This document shows, in pieces, positions 34,842 through 43,871 of a stretch of DNA of 64,000 bases. The notes below the pieces were generated by a model. It worked only from the letters and a program-made list of their open reading frames with translations, searched no databases and had not been told where the DNA came from. A program made the translations under genes and the position numbers. Within the stretch, counting starts at the first letter, position 1, and each line of letters opens with the position of its first letter. The stretch is from Nocardia mangyaensis (GTDB taxonomy: Bacteria; Actinomycetota; Actinomycetes; Mycobacteriales; Mycobacteriaceae), in assembly GCF_001886715.1 (NCBI RefSeq), contig NZ_CP018082.1, positions 1,550,001-1,614,000 on the forward strand. The letters are read 5' to 3'.

Positions 34842-37682
34842 ATGTCCGAGAGCAATGATGTCGGCAAGCTGCTGGAGTTGCTGCGGGCGCTGGAGATTCC
34901 CGACACCAAGCCGCGCGTCCTGCGCGCACTGCTGCGTCGACGGCGCACCCTGCCGCGGCCGATCGTCGAGATCGTCGGCGTGCAAGGCCACACCGCGCTG
35001 GTCACCGATCTCTACAGCTGGCTGGGCGAATCCGGCGGCAGGCGCGCGACACCGCGCGCCAAGATCGACCTGCGATCGCCGGACCTGCCGCCCACCGCGC
35101 TCACCGCTGACCTCAATGCCTTCAACGCGGGACCACACGCCAACGACCAGGAGATCCCTGGACACTGCCTGCCGATCATCCAGCACCTGGTGGCAGGTTT
35201 CGCCGCCGACGACACCGCGATGGGCGCGATCAAGTTCCCGCGCTACCGCACCGCCGACTGGCTGACCAGGCAGCGCGTCACCAGCGACGAGTCCGAGGCG
35301 CCCGACGAATTGCGCCGCCGGTTGCCGAAGCTGCTGCGCAGCGGCACGCCCGCCAGTCACTCCGACACCGCCGAAGGCATTGCGGGCGACACGATCTCGC
35401 GAGTCGTGTTCGGCGTGCTCGCGCTGTGGCCGGTGCTGCGGTTGTGGCTGTGGGTCTCCGGGCGCATTCCCGGCATGTCGAAGGTGACCAGATGGTTCCT
35501 GCGCCAGCGCTACCTCGCACCCGAATTGTCCGACAGTTTCCTGGGTTTCGCGTCTCGGCTGACCGCCTCGCACCGGGTCGACGAGAACGAGGAGCAGATC
35601 GCCAAGCTCCTGATACACGCCTTCCTCGAAGACCTGCGTGACGCCTATCGCCGCCGGATCTGGCGACCGTCGAGCTGGCGGCGCACCGCCTACCCGGTGG
35701 CGCTGTGGGGCGGCCTCGCCGAGGGCAGTGACGGCGCGCGCATCCTCACCTGGATCAACGAGATCCGCAACGAGACCGGGCTGTTCGATCCGCTGGTCGT
35801 GCTGGCCTTCCGCGAGCAGGGCCCACAGCGTGAGGTCGGCGAGCTCTCACAGATCAGCGACCTGCGCTCGCTGCGCACCCTGGAGAGCCTGGCCGACGCG
35901 CCGACCCAGCAGCCGCCCGACCCGCTGCAGACCTGGGTGCGCGAGATCGACAACCGGCGTACCCATCGCCAGGCCGACGCCTGGTTCCTGCCCCTGCGCG
36001 CGCTGTTGCCGGCCGACACCCCACCGGGTGTCGGCGATCCCCGCTTCCGGGGGATGGCCCTGCCGCCCGCACCACCGCTGGCGGCGCGCAGCTGGTTCGT
36101 CGGCTTGTGCGTGCTGATTCCGATCGCCGTGGCCGTCGCCGCCACGCTGGTGTACTTCCCGCCGTTGCGTGGTGTCGCGTGCGCGCACTGGCCGTGGACC
36201 GACGGCGTCTCGGTGAGCCTGCGCGACGGTGAATGCGTCGGCTACAGCGACAACGCCAGGCAGACCTTCACCGACGATCCCGAGCTGTCGACCATGCAGC
36301 GAGAAGTGTTCCGGCTCAACGCGGCCGCTGCACGGGCACGCGAGCACAATCCGAACCGCCCGCTGGTCTCGCTGGTGTATTTCGCCGGTCTGAGCTATCT
36401 CGACACCAATGTGCGCTACCCGCACGCCCAGGTCGAGGAGCTCGCCGGGCTCGCGGTGCAGCAGCGCCGGGCGCTGCTGGCCTTCGACGAGTCGGAACCG
36501 TTGTTGCGCGTCATCGTCGCCAACGGTGGCTCGGACATGCGTCACGCCCGCTGGGTGGTGGACAATCCGTTGCGCTCGCTGGTCGCCGACGATCCCAGCG
36601 TGCTCGGTGTCGTCGGCATCGACCGCAGCAACGACCAGACCCGCCGGGCGATCACCCGGCTCGGTGAACTCGGTGTGCCCGCGGTGGCCACGACCCTGTC
36701 CGCCGACGGTCTCGACCAGGCTTCACCGCTGTATTTCCAAGCGGCGCCGAGCAATACGGTGCAGGCGCGTCTGGTCGCCGACTATGTCCAGGGCGCGCGG
36801 GAATCGAATGGCGCGCCCCGCTACGACGAGGTCGTGATCTATCACCCGGAGACCGAGGGCGACCTGTATGTGACGACCCTGGTCGAGGATCTGCGGGCCG
36901 AATTGACCGACCGCGGTGTCGTCCAGCGCAGTCTGAGCTGGCGTGAACAGCAGGAGCTCTACCGCTTCCCCGCCCCGTGCGAGACCGAAGGTTTCGACCG
37001 CCGCACACTGCTGTTCTTCGCCGGTCGCAATGACGACTTCCCGACTTTCGCCAAGTCGGTCAGCCGCGGCTGCCTCAGTGGCGCAGGCCCGGCGATCCTC
37101 GGCAACGACGCGGTCACCCGGCTGATCACCGACCAGCGCGCGACCGCCGCGCTGCCCGCCAACCTGACCGTGCGCTATGTCGCGAAGGCGGCGCCGGTGA
37201 TGCTCGGCGGCGCCGACTGTGTCCGCGGCATCGGCAGACTCGGCGACCAGCCGGTGCCCTTCGAACACGAACAGCTCTGCGCCGAACTGGCCGGACTGAT
37301 CGAGGATCTGCGCGGCTATCCCGAACTCACCGACTATCGCCCGAGCTGGGCCGGCGATCGTACCGGCCTCGCCTTCGACGTGAGCGGGCTGTTCCTCCAG
37401 GCCGTGCGCAGCAGCCGGGGCGTGCTCGGCGACCTGCCACCGAATCGGACCGCGATCGCGGTCCAATTGCGCGAGAGCGACTATCGTGGCGTCACCGGCA
37501 TGCTCGGCTTCTCGACCAGTCGTGTCGCCGACGGCTCTTCGATCGCGGTGCTGGTCACCACCGCCGTCGGTTCGGCGGGTCCACAGCGCTGCCTGCTGAT
37601 GTTTCCCCGCCAGTCCGGTCAGGACGGGTGTCCGGCCGGTACCAAGAGCGATATCGAGCTCTGGGCCGAACCGGGCCGATAG
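34842..37682 (+). CDS. Large membrane receptor-like fusion: degenerate NTPase-like N part and periplasmic-binding-type C part
   Basis: A 946-residue protein. The N-terminal region starts with helices and a strand-loop PIVEIVGVQGHTALVTDL (about residues 45-62) that looks like a P-loop which has lost the GK(S/T) residues. A hydrophobic segment (VVFGVLALWPVLRLWLWV) lies near residue 190, and a clear transmembrane helix (WFVGLCVLIPIAVAVAATLV) near 418. The remaining 500 residues resemble a type 1 periplasmic-binding (LivJ-like) fold: VSLVYFAG, VVGIDRSNDQTRRAITRLGE, YFQAAPSNTVQARLVADYV. This suggests an outward ligand-sensing domain wired to a cytoplasmic module. ATG 34842 has GGGGGAGG upstream. 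Function is unknown. Confidence 0.72.
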   Translation: MSESNDVGKLLELLRALEIPDTKPRVLRALLRRRRTLPRPIVEIVGVQGHTALVTDLYSWLGESGGRRATPRAKIDLRSPDLPPTALTADLNAFNAGPHANDQEIPGHCLPIIQHLVAGFAADDTAMGAIKFPRYRTADWLTRQRVTSDESEAPDELRRRLPKLLRSGTPASHSDTAEGIAGDTISRVVFGVLALWPVLRLWLWVSGRIPGMSKVTRWFLRQRYLAPELSDSFLGFASRLTASHRVDENEEQIAKLLIHAFLEDLRDAYRRRIWRPSSWRRTAYPVALWGGLAEGSDGARILTWINEIRNETGLFDPLVVLAFREQGPQREVGELSQISDLRSLRTLESLADAPTQQPPDPLQTWVREIDNRRTHRQADAWFLPLRALLPADTPPGVGDPRFRGMALPPAPPLAARSWFVGLCVLIPIAVAVAATLVYFPPLRGVACAHWPWTDGVSVSLRDGECVGYSDNARQTFTDDPELSTMQREVFRLNAAAARAREHNPNRPLVSLVYFAGLSYLDTNVRYPHAQVEELAGLAVQQRRALLAFDESEPLLRVIVANGGSDMRHARWVVDNPLRSLVADDPSVLGVVGIDRSNDQTRRAITRLGELGVPAVATTLSADGLDQASPLYFQAAPSNTVQARLVADYVQGARESNGAPRYDEVVIYHPETEGDLYVTTLVEDLRAELTDRGVVQRSLSWREQQELYRFPAPCETEGFDRRTLLFFAGRNDDFPTFAKSVSRGCLSGAGPAILGNDAVTRLITDQRATAALPANLTVRYVAKAAPVMLGGADCVRGIGRLGDQPVPFEHEQLCAELAGLIEDLRGYPELTDYRPSWAGDRTGLAFDVSGLFLQAVRSSRGVLGDLPPNRTAIAVQLRESDYRGVTGMLGFSTSRVADGSSIAVLVTTAVGSAGPQRCLLMFPRQSGQDGCPAGTKSDIELWAEPGR

Positions 37683-37692
37683 TGGGTGTGAC

Positions 37693-39120
37693 TCACCACC
37701 ACGGGGTCGGCCGGTCGCGCTCCCAGTGTCGTGCCGATTCCAGCTGAGCGGCCAGTGAGATCAACATCGGTTCGGTGTTGGCGGTGCCCATCAGCTGGGC
37801 GCCGATCGGCAGACCGGCCCCGGTGAACCCGGCGGGGACGTTCACGCTCGGCCAGCCGAGTACGTTCCAGGGCCAGGTGTAGGGGCAGGCGCCGGTGATC
37901 AGGTTGTTGGTGGCGCCGACGCCGATGCCGTCGATTTCCTCGGCGATCGGCGGGGGAGTGGCGGTGGTCGGGGCGAGCACCAGGTCGTAGTCGTCGAAGA
38001 ACGAGCCGATGCGCCGGTGCAGCAACGGTTCCGCGCGACGGGCGGCGGCCAGGACGGGCCCGCCGAGGACACGGCCGAGACGAGAGTTGGCGGTGGTTCG
38101 CGGGTCGACGACCGCCTCCGGCATCGCGCGGTGCACGAGGTGGATCCCGGCCATCGAGCGCGGCAGGAACGAGGCGCCGATCATGAGCCCGTAGTGCAGG
38201 TCGGCGACCGTGACGGTGTGCCCGAGCCCGCGTAGCGTCGTCGCCAGCGCGTGCACCGCCGCCGCGATCTCCGGGTCGAGGGCGGTCTTGGTCGCGGTGA
38301 ACGGAATACGCAGGGAGAGCGCGATTCTGAGCTTGCCCGGATCGCGGCCCACGGCGGCACTCGCGTCGATCGGAGCAGGGGTGTGCAGGTCACCGCTGTG
38401 CGGTCCGGCGGCGACGTCGAGCAGCAGGGCCGCGTCGCGCACGGTGCGCGCGAGCGGTCCGTTGACCGTGAGCCCGTAGAACGCCTCGGCGTGCGGCCAG
38501 GTGGAGATGCGCCCGCGTTGCGGCTTGATCCCCACCAGGTTGTTCCAGGAGGCGGGGATGCGCACCGAGCCCGCACCGTCGGAACCCAGTGCGGCAGGCA
38601 CCAGTCCGGCCGCGACCGCCGCCGCCGACCCGCCTGACGAACCGCCGGGCGTGCGGCGGCGATCCCACGGATTGCGGGCGTGTCCGAAGGCGTCGCCGCT
38701 GGTGAAGGGCAGCTGGCCGAGCTCGCAGGTATTGGCCTTGCCCACGATCACCGCACCGGCGGCACGCAGCCTGCGCACCGATTCCGCGTCCTCGGTCTTG
38801 GGGCCGAACTCGCCGCCGCAGCCGAATGCGGTGATCTCACCGGCGATGTCGGTGTCGTCCTTGACCGCGATCGGTACGCCCAGCAGTGGAAGCCGGGTAC
38901 CGGCGGCCAATTGGGCGTCGGCCTCGGCGGCTTCCCGGAGCGCGGCCTCGCGGCGGACGACGCGGAAGGCGTTGAGGGTCGGTTGGGACGCCTCGATCCG
39001 GTCGAGCGCCTCGGTCACGGCGGTGACCGAGCTGAAGCGGCCCTCGGCGATCGCCGAGGACATTTCGGTGAGGCCGAGCTCGGCCGAAGGCTTCGGCGCG
39101 ATCCGGTCGGGTGCGGACAT
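37693..39120 (-). CDS. Amidase (AmiA2/GatA-like amidase-signature family)
   Basis: A 475-residue amidase-signature enzyme. The catalytic Lys is in GVPIAVKDDTD near residue 85, and the Ser-rich signature is TPGGSSGGSAAAVAAGLVP near 162 (cis-Ser and nucleophile Ser). SDGAGSVRIPASWNNLVGIKP follows, with some changes from the usual GGSIRxPA. The start at 39120 follows ACGGAG. It occupies the AmiA2 (Rv2363) position between era and recO, but on the opposite strand to both. The substrate is unknown. Confidence 0.92.
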   Translation of the reverse strand: MSAPDRIAPKPSAELGLTEMSSAIAEGRFSSVTAVTEALDRIEASQPTLNAFRVVRREAALREAAEADAQLAAGTRLPLLGVPIAVKDDTDIAGEITAFGCGGEFGPKTEDAESVRRLRAAGAVIVGKANTCELGQLPFTSGDAFGHARNPWDRRRTPGGSSGGSAAAVAAGLVPAALGSDGAGSVRIPASWNNLVGIKPQRGRISTWPHAEAFYGLTVNGPLARTVRDAALLLDVAAGPHSGDLHTPAPIDASAAVGRDPGKLRIALSLRIPFTATKTALDPEIAAAVHALATTLRGLGHTVTVADLHYGLMIGASFLPRSMAGIHLVHRAMPEAVVDPRTTANSRLGRVLGGPVLAAARRAEPLLHRRIGSFFDDYDLVLAPTTATPPPIAEEIDGIGVGATNNLITGACPYTWPWNVLGWPSVNVPAGFTGAGLPIGAQLMGTANTEPMLISLAAQLESARHWERDRPTPWW

Positions 39121-39208
39121 GTGAGCTCCGTCTCTGCAGGTACGTGGCTCGACCGTAGCGCGGGAGTTGGTCACACGTCCACATACCCTAGGTGGATACT
39201 CGCCGTAG

Positions 39209-39229
39209 ACATACATACCGAATGTATGT
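39209..39229. promoter_or_regulatory. Palindromic operator ACATACAT-N5-ATGTATGT
   Basis: A perfect 8-bp inverted repeat with a 5-bp spacer, AT-rich against the background, located 40 bp before the alpha/beta hydrolase start and 89 bp upstream of the divergent amidase start. Its symmetry fits a TetR dimer site, and the tetR gene is the second gene of the hydrolase operon, so autoregulation is likely. Confidence 0.7.
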
Positions 39230-39268
39230 AACAGTGAACGGGTCAGCATTCGACCAGGGGAGGACCCC

Positions 39269-40135
39269 ATGGGAATCAGCACAGCACTCGGGCCGGCGCA
39301 CGAGATCGCCCTGTCGTCCGGCCACATCCGCTACCACGACACCGGCATCGGATCGCCGATCGTGTTCGTGCACGGCCTGCTCGTCAACGCCGATCTCTGG
39401 CGTGAGGTCGTCCCCGGCCTCGCCGCCGCCGGACACCGATGCCTCACGCCCGACTGGCCGCTCGGCGCGCACTCGATCCCGCTGCCCGACGCCGACCTCA
39501 CTCCCACCGGCCTCGCCGACCTCATCGCCGAGTTCCTCGACGCGCTCGATCTCACCGACGTCACCGTCGTCGCCAACGACACCGGCGGCGCGCTCACCCA
39601 GATCCTGATGACCCGCCACCCGGAACGGATCGGCCGCGTCGTCCTGGCCGCCGTCGACTGCTACGAAACCTTCCCGCCGCGGCCCTTCACCGCGCTGCTG
39701 AAGGTCGCGAAGCTGCCCGGCGCGATCGCCGGGCTGCTCGCCCCGCTGCGGTGGCGGTTCCTGCAGCGCTTGCCGCTCGCCTTCGGCCTGGTGACCAAAC
39801 ATCACCTGCCGACCGAGATCGCGGAGTCCTATCTGCGGCCCGCACAGCGCAGCGCCGCGATCCGCGCCGACCTACGCCGCTTCGCCGCGGGTGTGGACAT
39901 CCGATACACGATGGCCGCCGCCGAGCGCTTCGCCGAGGTCGACCTGCCGGTGCTGGTGATCTGGTCGACCGAGGACAAACTGTTCCCGATGACGCTGGCC
40001 CAGCGGCTGGTCGCCGACCTGCCGCGGGCGAGTCTGCGCACCGTCGACGATTCCTACACCTTCGTGCCCGAAGACCAGCCGGAGTTGCTCGCGGAACTGA
40101 TCGTGGAGTTCACTCGGCTGCATGCAGCGCCGTAG
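39269..40135 (+). CDS. Alpha/beta hydrolase, dehalogenase/epoxide-hydrolase-like, catalytic His not evident
   Basis: A 288-residue alpha/beta hydrolase. The oxyanion region is VFVHGLLVNADLW near residue 31. The nucleophile elbow reads VVANDTGGALTQ near 106, so the nucleophile would be Asp, as in haloalkane dehalogenases and epoxide hydrolases. The acid is probably in WSTEDKLFP near 233. At the usual catalytic His position the sequence is DSYTFVPEDQPELLAE, where GH(F/W) would be expected, so the His appears replaced. The enzyme may be altered or act non-catalytically. It is co-transcribed with the overlapping tetR. Confidence 0.82.
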   Translation: MGISTALGPAHEIALSSGHIRYHDTGIGSPIVFVHGLLVNADLWREVVPGLAAAGHRCLTPDWPLGAHSIPLPDADLTPTGLADLIAEFLDALDLTDVTVVANDTGGALTQILMTRHPERIGRVVLAAVDCYETFPPRPFTALLKVAKLPGAIAGLLAPLRWRFLQRLPLAFGLVTKHHLPTEIAESYLRPAQRSAAIRADLRRFAAGVDIRYTMAAAERFAEVDLPVLVIWSTEDKLFPMTLAQRLVADLPRASLRTVDDSYTFVPEDQPELLAELIVEFTRLHAAP

Positions 40136-40718
40136 TCAGGAGGATCGCTCCCGCAGTACCAGGGCCGCGCTCGAGCGGGCAGGTCGTGACCTGTTCGCCG
40201 AGCGCGGCTTCGCGAACACCTCCGCCGAGCAGTTGGTCTCGGCCGCCGGCGTCACCCGCGGCGCGCTGCATCACCACTACGGCGACAAGCGCGGCCTGTT
40301 TCTCGCCGTGCTCGAACAGGTGGAGACCGAGGCCACCGCCGAGATCGCGCGCGCGGTCGCCGCGGTCGACCCCGATGATGTCCTCGCGGGCATGACCGCC
40401 GGACTCACCTGCTTCCTCGACATCTGCGCCCGCCCGGAAATGCTGCGCATCGTCCTGATGGATGCCCCGACCGTGCTCGGCTGGCCCGCCTTCCGCGAAT
40501 TCGAGTCCCGCCACGGCCTCGGCCTGATCACCGGCGAACTGCAACGCGCCACCGACGCCGGACTGGTCGCCGCCGCCCCGGTCCCGGTGCTGGCGCAACT
40601 GTTGCTCAGCGCCATCACCGAAGCCTCGCTCATCGTCGCCCACTCCGCCGACCCGGCCACCGCGCGCGTGGAGACCCAGCAGTCCCTGCTGCTGCTGATC
40701 ACCGGCCTGCTCCGGTAG
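40122..40718 (+). CDS. TetR/AcrR family regulator
   Basis: A 198-residue TetR regulator. The helix-turn-helix is TSAEQLVSAAGVTRGALHHHYGDKRGLF near residues 33-60. The C-terminal half is the helical ligand-binding domain. It overlaps the hydrolase gene by 14 bp, so it is co-translated, and it probably binds the palindrome at 39209-39229 to control both the hydrolase operon and the divergent amidase. Confidence 0.92.
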   Translation: MQRRSQEDRSRSTRAALERAGRDLFAERGFANTSAEQLVSAAGVTRGALHHHYGDKRGLFLAVLEQVETEATAEIARAVAAVDPDDVLAGMTAGLTCFLDICARPEMLRIVLMDAPTVLGWPAFREFESRHGLGLITGELQRATDAGLVAAAPVPVLAQLLLSAITEASLIVAHSADPATARVETQQSLLLLITGLLR

Positions 40719-40824
40719 ATCCGACCTGCGGCGTGCGCGTCACCGCGGTGTGCCGGGCGATCGCAGCCGCCACCGCGCCCGTGTCCGTGACCGCGCTGTC
40801 GGGCCGACGTGGAAGACTGGGCGC

Positions 40825-41610
40825 GTGCGGTTGTATCGGGACGAGGCGGTGGTGGTCCGTCAGCACAAGCTGGGCGAGGCCGATCGCATCGTCACGCTGC
40901 TGACCAGGCAACACGGGCTGGTCCGCGCGGTCGCCAAGGGGGTGCGGCGCACCAAGTCCAGGTTCGGGGCGCGGCTCGAGCCGTTCGCCTACATCGACGT
41001 GCAACTGCATCCAGGCCGGACACTCGACGTGGTCACCCAGGTCACCACGGTTGAGGCGTTCGCCGCCGACATCATCGACGACTACGGCCGCTACACCACG
41101 GCCTGCGCGATTCTCGAGACCGCCGAGCGCCTCGCGGGTGAGGAACGCGCCCCCGCGCCGAAACTGCACTCGCTCACCGCGAGCGCCCTGCGCGCCATCG
41201 CCGCCAAGCAGCGACCGCACGAACTGATCCTCGACGCCTACCTGCTGCGCGCCATGGGGTTCGCCGGGTGGGCGCCCGCCCTGGACGAATGCGCCCGCTG
41301 CGCCACCCCCGGCCCGCACCGCGCCTTCCATGTGGCGGCGGGCGGTGCGGTCTGCGTGCACTGTCGCCCGCCGGGGTCGAGTACCCCGGCCGCGGGGGTG
41401 CTCGATCTGCTCGTCGCCCTGTTGAAGGGGGAGTGGGCCTACATCGACGGCGTTCCCGGCAACGTCCGCCGTCAGGCCAGTGGCCTGATCGCCGCCCACC
41501 TGCAATGGCATCTGGAACGTCAGCTGCGCACCCTGCCGTTGATCGAGCGCACCGCCGAAACCGCCACCGTGAATCGGGTCGACACCGCTGTCGTCGACCG
41601 GGTCGGCTGA
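40825..41610 (+). CDS. recO: DNA repair protein RecO
   Basis: A 261-residue recombination mediator that helps load RecA at gaps with RecR. The N-terminal OB fold starts LYRDEAVVVRQHKLGEADRI, and a GVRRTKSRFGARLEPF block follows near residue 40. Two CxxC-type pairs (CARC near 156 and CVHC near 176) form the zinc site of actinobacterial RecO. GTG 40825 is preferred because upstream in-frame residues are Arg-rich and not conserved-looking. Confidence 0.94.
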   Translation: MRLYRDEAVVVRQHKLGEADRIVTLLTRQHGLVRAVAKGVRRTKSRFGARLEPFAYIDVQLHPGRTLDVVTQVTTVEAFAADIIDDYGRYTTACAILETAERLAGEERAPAPKLHSLTASALRAIAAKQRPHELILDAYLLRAMGFAGWAPALDECARCATPGPHRAFHVAAGGAVCVHCRPPGSSTPAAGVLDLLVALLKGEWAYIDGVPGNVRRQASGLIAAHLQWHLERQLRTLPLIERTAETATVNRVDTAVVDRVG

Positions 41611-41709
41611 CCGTCGCGTCCTGGTTCACCCGGCTGTCGCGCCGACCGAACGCGGTCGCGACCGGTACACGGCGGAGCCCGTGCGGACCGCACCCGGCGA
41701 TCAGGCAGG

Positions 41710-42531
41710 ATGGAGCCCGTGATCCTGCGTCGTGACTCTTCCACCGCGAGCAAGCCGGGTGACGGCACCCGCACCGTGCGCCCGCCGTCCCCGCATCCCT
41801 CCGGCGCGCGTCCGCCCGCGATCCCCCCGGAACTGGTCCCCAGCCACGTCGCGCTGGTGATGGACGGCAACGGTCGCTGGGCCCAGGAACGCGGTCTGCC
41901 GCGCACCGCCGGACATGAACGCGGCGAGGCCGTGCTCATGGACTCCGTCGAGGGCTGTATCGAGATCGGCGTCAAGTGGTTGTCGGCCTACGCCTTCTCC
42001 ACCGAGAACTGGCGACGCAGCCCCGACGAGGTCCGCTTCCTGATGGGCTTCAACCGCGACGTGATCCGCCGCCGCCGCGACGAGATGCACGAGATGGGCG
42101 TGCGCGTGCGCTGGGCCGGGCGCCGACCGCGCCTGTGGCGCAGCGTGATCAAGGAACTCGAGGTCGCCGAAGAACTCACCCGCGACAACGACGTGATGAC
42201 GCTGACCATGTGCGTCAACTACGGCGGTCGTGCCGAGATCGCCGACGCCGCACGCGAAATCGCGCGCCGGGTGGCGGCGGGTGAGATCGACCCGGAGAAG
42301 GTCGACGAGGCCACCGTCGCCCGCTATCTCGACGAACCCGACATGCCCGATGTCGACCTGTTCCTGCGGCCGTCGGGCGAGTTTCGCAGCTCGAACTTCC
42401 TCATCTGGCAGTCGGCCTACGCCGAATTCGTCTATCAGGACACGCTTTTCCCCGATTTCGATCGGCGTAATCTGTGGGACGCGTGCCTGGAATACGCCAA
42501 GCGCGATCGCCGCTTCGGTGGCGCCAAATGA
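41710..42531 (+). CDS. uppS: Undecaprenyl/decaprenyl diphosphate synthase (cis-prenyltransferase)
   Basis: A 273-residue cis-prenyltransferase making the long-chain Z-polyprenyl diphosphate carrier for cell-wall synthesis. The motifs are [12 protein letters not shown] near residue 53, [12 protein letters not shown] near 95, and [17 protein letters not shown] near 220. The N terminus has a Pro-rich 40-residue extension. In mycobacteria the homologue (Rv2361c) makes decaprenyl diphosphate. Its stop overlaps the next start by 4 bp. Confidence 0.95.
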   Translation: MEPVILRRDSSTASKPGDGTRTVRPPSPHPSGARPPAIPPELVPSHVALVMDGNGRWAQERGLPRTAGHERGEAVLMDSVEGCIEIGVKWLSAYAFSTENWRRSPDEVRFLMGFNRDVIRRRRDEMHEMGVRVRWAGRRPRLWRSVIKELEVAEELTRDNDVMTLTMCVNYGGRAEIADAAREIARRVAAGEIDPEKVDEATVARYLDEPDMPDVDLFLRPSGEFRSSNFLIWQSAYAEFVYQDTLFPDFDRRNLWDACLEYAKRDRRFGGAK

Positions 42532-42959
42532 GCGACGGAGCCGACATGGACTCAGTGGTCACCCCGGAACTCGACCTGCAGGCGCGCTCCGGTGCCTGCC
42601 TGCAGATGCAGGACATCGACATCCGGGTCGACGCCGACGGCTCGCTCGGTTTCGAATACGACGGCGCCTTGTGCTCGATCCGCGCCGTCACCCTCGCACC
42701 CGGCCTCACCGTGCTGTCCTTGACCAGCGTGCTGGCCTGGGATCGACCGTTGAAACCGCAACTGCACAAGCGAGTCGCCGAGCGTAACAACGAGATCCAG
42801 TTCGGCTCGGTCACCCTGATCGCGCGCGGCAAACTGGGCGACGTCATCCTGCGCTACACCTTCCCCGCCGAAGGCCTCGACGATCAGGCCCTCACTACGA
42901 TGCTGCTGCTGGCGCTGTCCGGCGCGAGCAGGGCCAGGCAGGGCTTGCTCGCGTCCTGA
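42528..42959 (+). CDS. YbjN-like/type III chaperone-fold protein
   Basis: A 143-residue protein with alternating strands and helices ([21 protein letters not shown], then [20 protein letters not shown] and a C-terminal [20 protein letters not shown]), resembling the YbjN/secretion-chaperone fold. It overlaps uppS by ATGA, so it is co-translated with it. Rv2360c occupies the same place in M. tuberculosis. The function is unknown. Confidence 0.8.
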   Translation: MSDGADMDSVVTPELDLQARSGACLQMQDIDIRVDADGSLGFEYDGALCSIRAVTLAPGLTVLSLTSVLAWDRPLKPQLHKRVAERNNEIQFGSVTLIARGKLGDVILRYTFPAEGLDDQALTTMLLLALSGASRARQGLLAS

Positions 42960-42973
42960 CCCGCCCCGGAGAG

Positions 42974-43726
42974 TCAGCTCGCCGGTTTCCAGGTGATCTT
43001 GCCGCCCTGGAAATCCTGGGCCTTGCCGCCCTGGTAGTCGTACTCGTCGCTGGTCGGGTAGCCGTAGCGGCCGGTCTCGCCGCCCGCGCGGATCCAGTCG
43101 GCCTGGATGCTGCCCCACACCGCGTGCGCGCCGGTCTTCGGCGACCAGTAGATGGCGCCGGTCGGGAACATGCTGTACTGCCCGTCGCCCTTGCCTGCCG
43201 CGGACACGTCGGTGAGCGGGAAGCCCAGCGGGCTCGACTCCCAGCCGAGTTCGCCCCACTTGTCCCGGATTGGACCGCTGATCTGGTGCGCGCCGGTGCC
43301 GACGGACCAGTAGATCGAGCCATGCTGGAAATGATTGAACCGTCCGGTGCCCGCCGGAGTCGACTGCTCGCGGGTGGTCGGATAGCCCAGCTTGCCCGAC
43401 TCGTTGCCCAGACCGGCGAACTTGTCGCGGATCTGCCCGGCGACGGTGTTGGCGTTGGTGTCGGGATGCCAGTAGATGGCGGCGTTGTTGGCGAAGGTCT
43501 GGTACTTGCCACCGGCGGCCGCGTCGGCCTCGGGGGAGGTGGGCTCTCCGAGCGCGGGGCCGCCCGCCTGGTCGTATTCGACCTCGATGGCGCCGCCGAC
43601 GTCGAAGCCGCCGATCATCCGCGCCTGCGCGGAGCCGGCCAGCGCGGCGGGCAGCGCGGCCGCGACGGTCGCGGTCGCCAGCACGGCGAGACCGCGTGAG
43701 CGGAGGGTTCGGCGGTGAAGAGCCAC
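42974..43726 (-). CDS. Secreted LGFP-repeat protein
   Basis: A 250-residue exported protein. A basic start (MALHRRTLRSRG) and hydrophobic core (LAVLATATVAAALPAALAG) with AQA form a signal peptide. The mature part consists of about four LGFP-type repeats: LGEPTSPE, LGYPTTRE, LGFPLTD and YGYPTSDE, each followed by a W/Y-rich block (GSIYWSVGTGAH, GAIYWSPKTGAH). LGFP repeats occur in cell-wall-associated proteins of mycolata and are thought to anchor to or interact with the envelope. Confidence 0.92.
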   Translation of the reverse strand: MALHRRTLRSRGLAVLATATVAAALPAALAGSAQARMIGGFDVGGAIEVEYDQAGGPALGEPTSPEADAAAGGKYQTFANNAAIYWHPDTNANTVAGQIRDKFAGLGNESGKLGYPTTREQSTPAGTGRFNHFQHGSIYWSVGTGAHQISGPIRDKWGELGWESSPLGFPLTDVSAAGKGDGQYSMFPTGAIYWSPKTGAHAVWGSIQADWIRAGGETGRYGYPTSDEYDYQGGKAQDFQGGKITWKPAS

Positions 43727-43871
43727 AGGAAACTCCCTGGTCGGGTCAGTGTTCGACTATTGTTGGGGCCCGATCCCCGCGGGGGCCGCGTCCGAACCTA
43801 CCCGGTGCGCGCCGGTCGTAACAGTGACCTTCCTAACGTTCACCCCCTGGCGCGGGCCGCGGCGTGACGTG

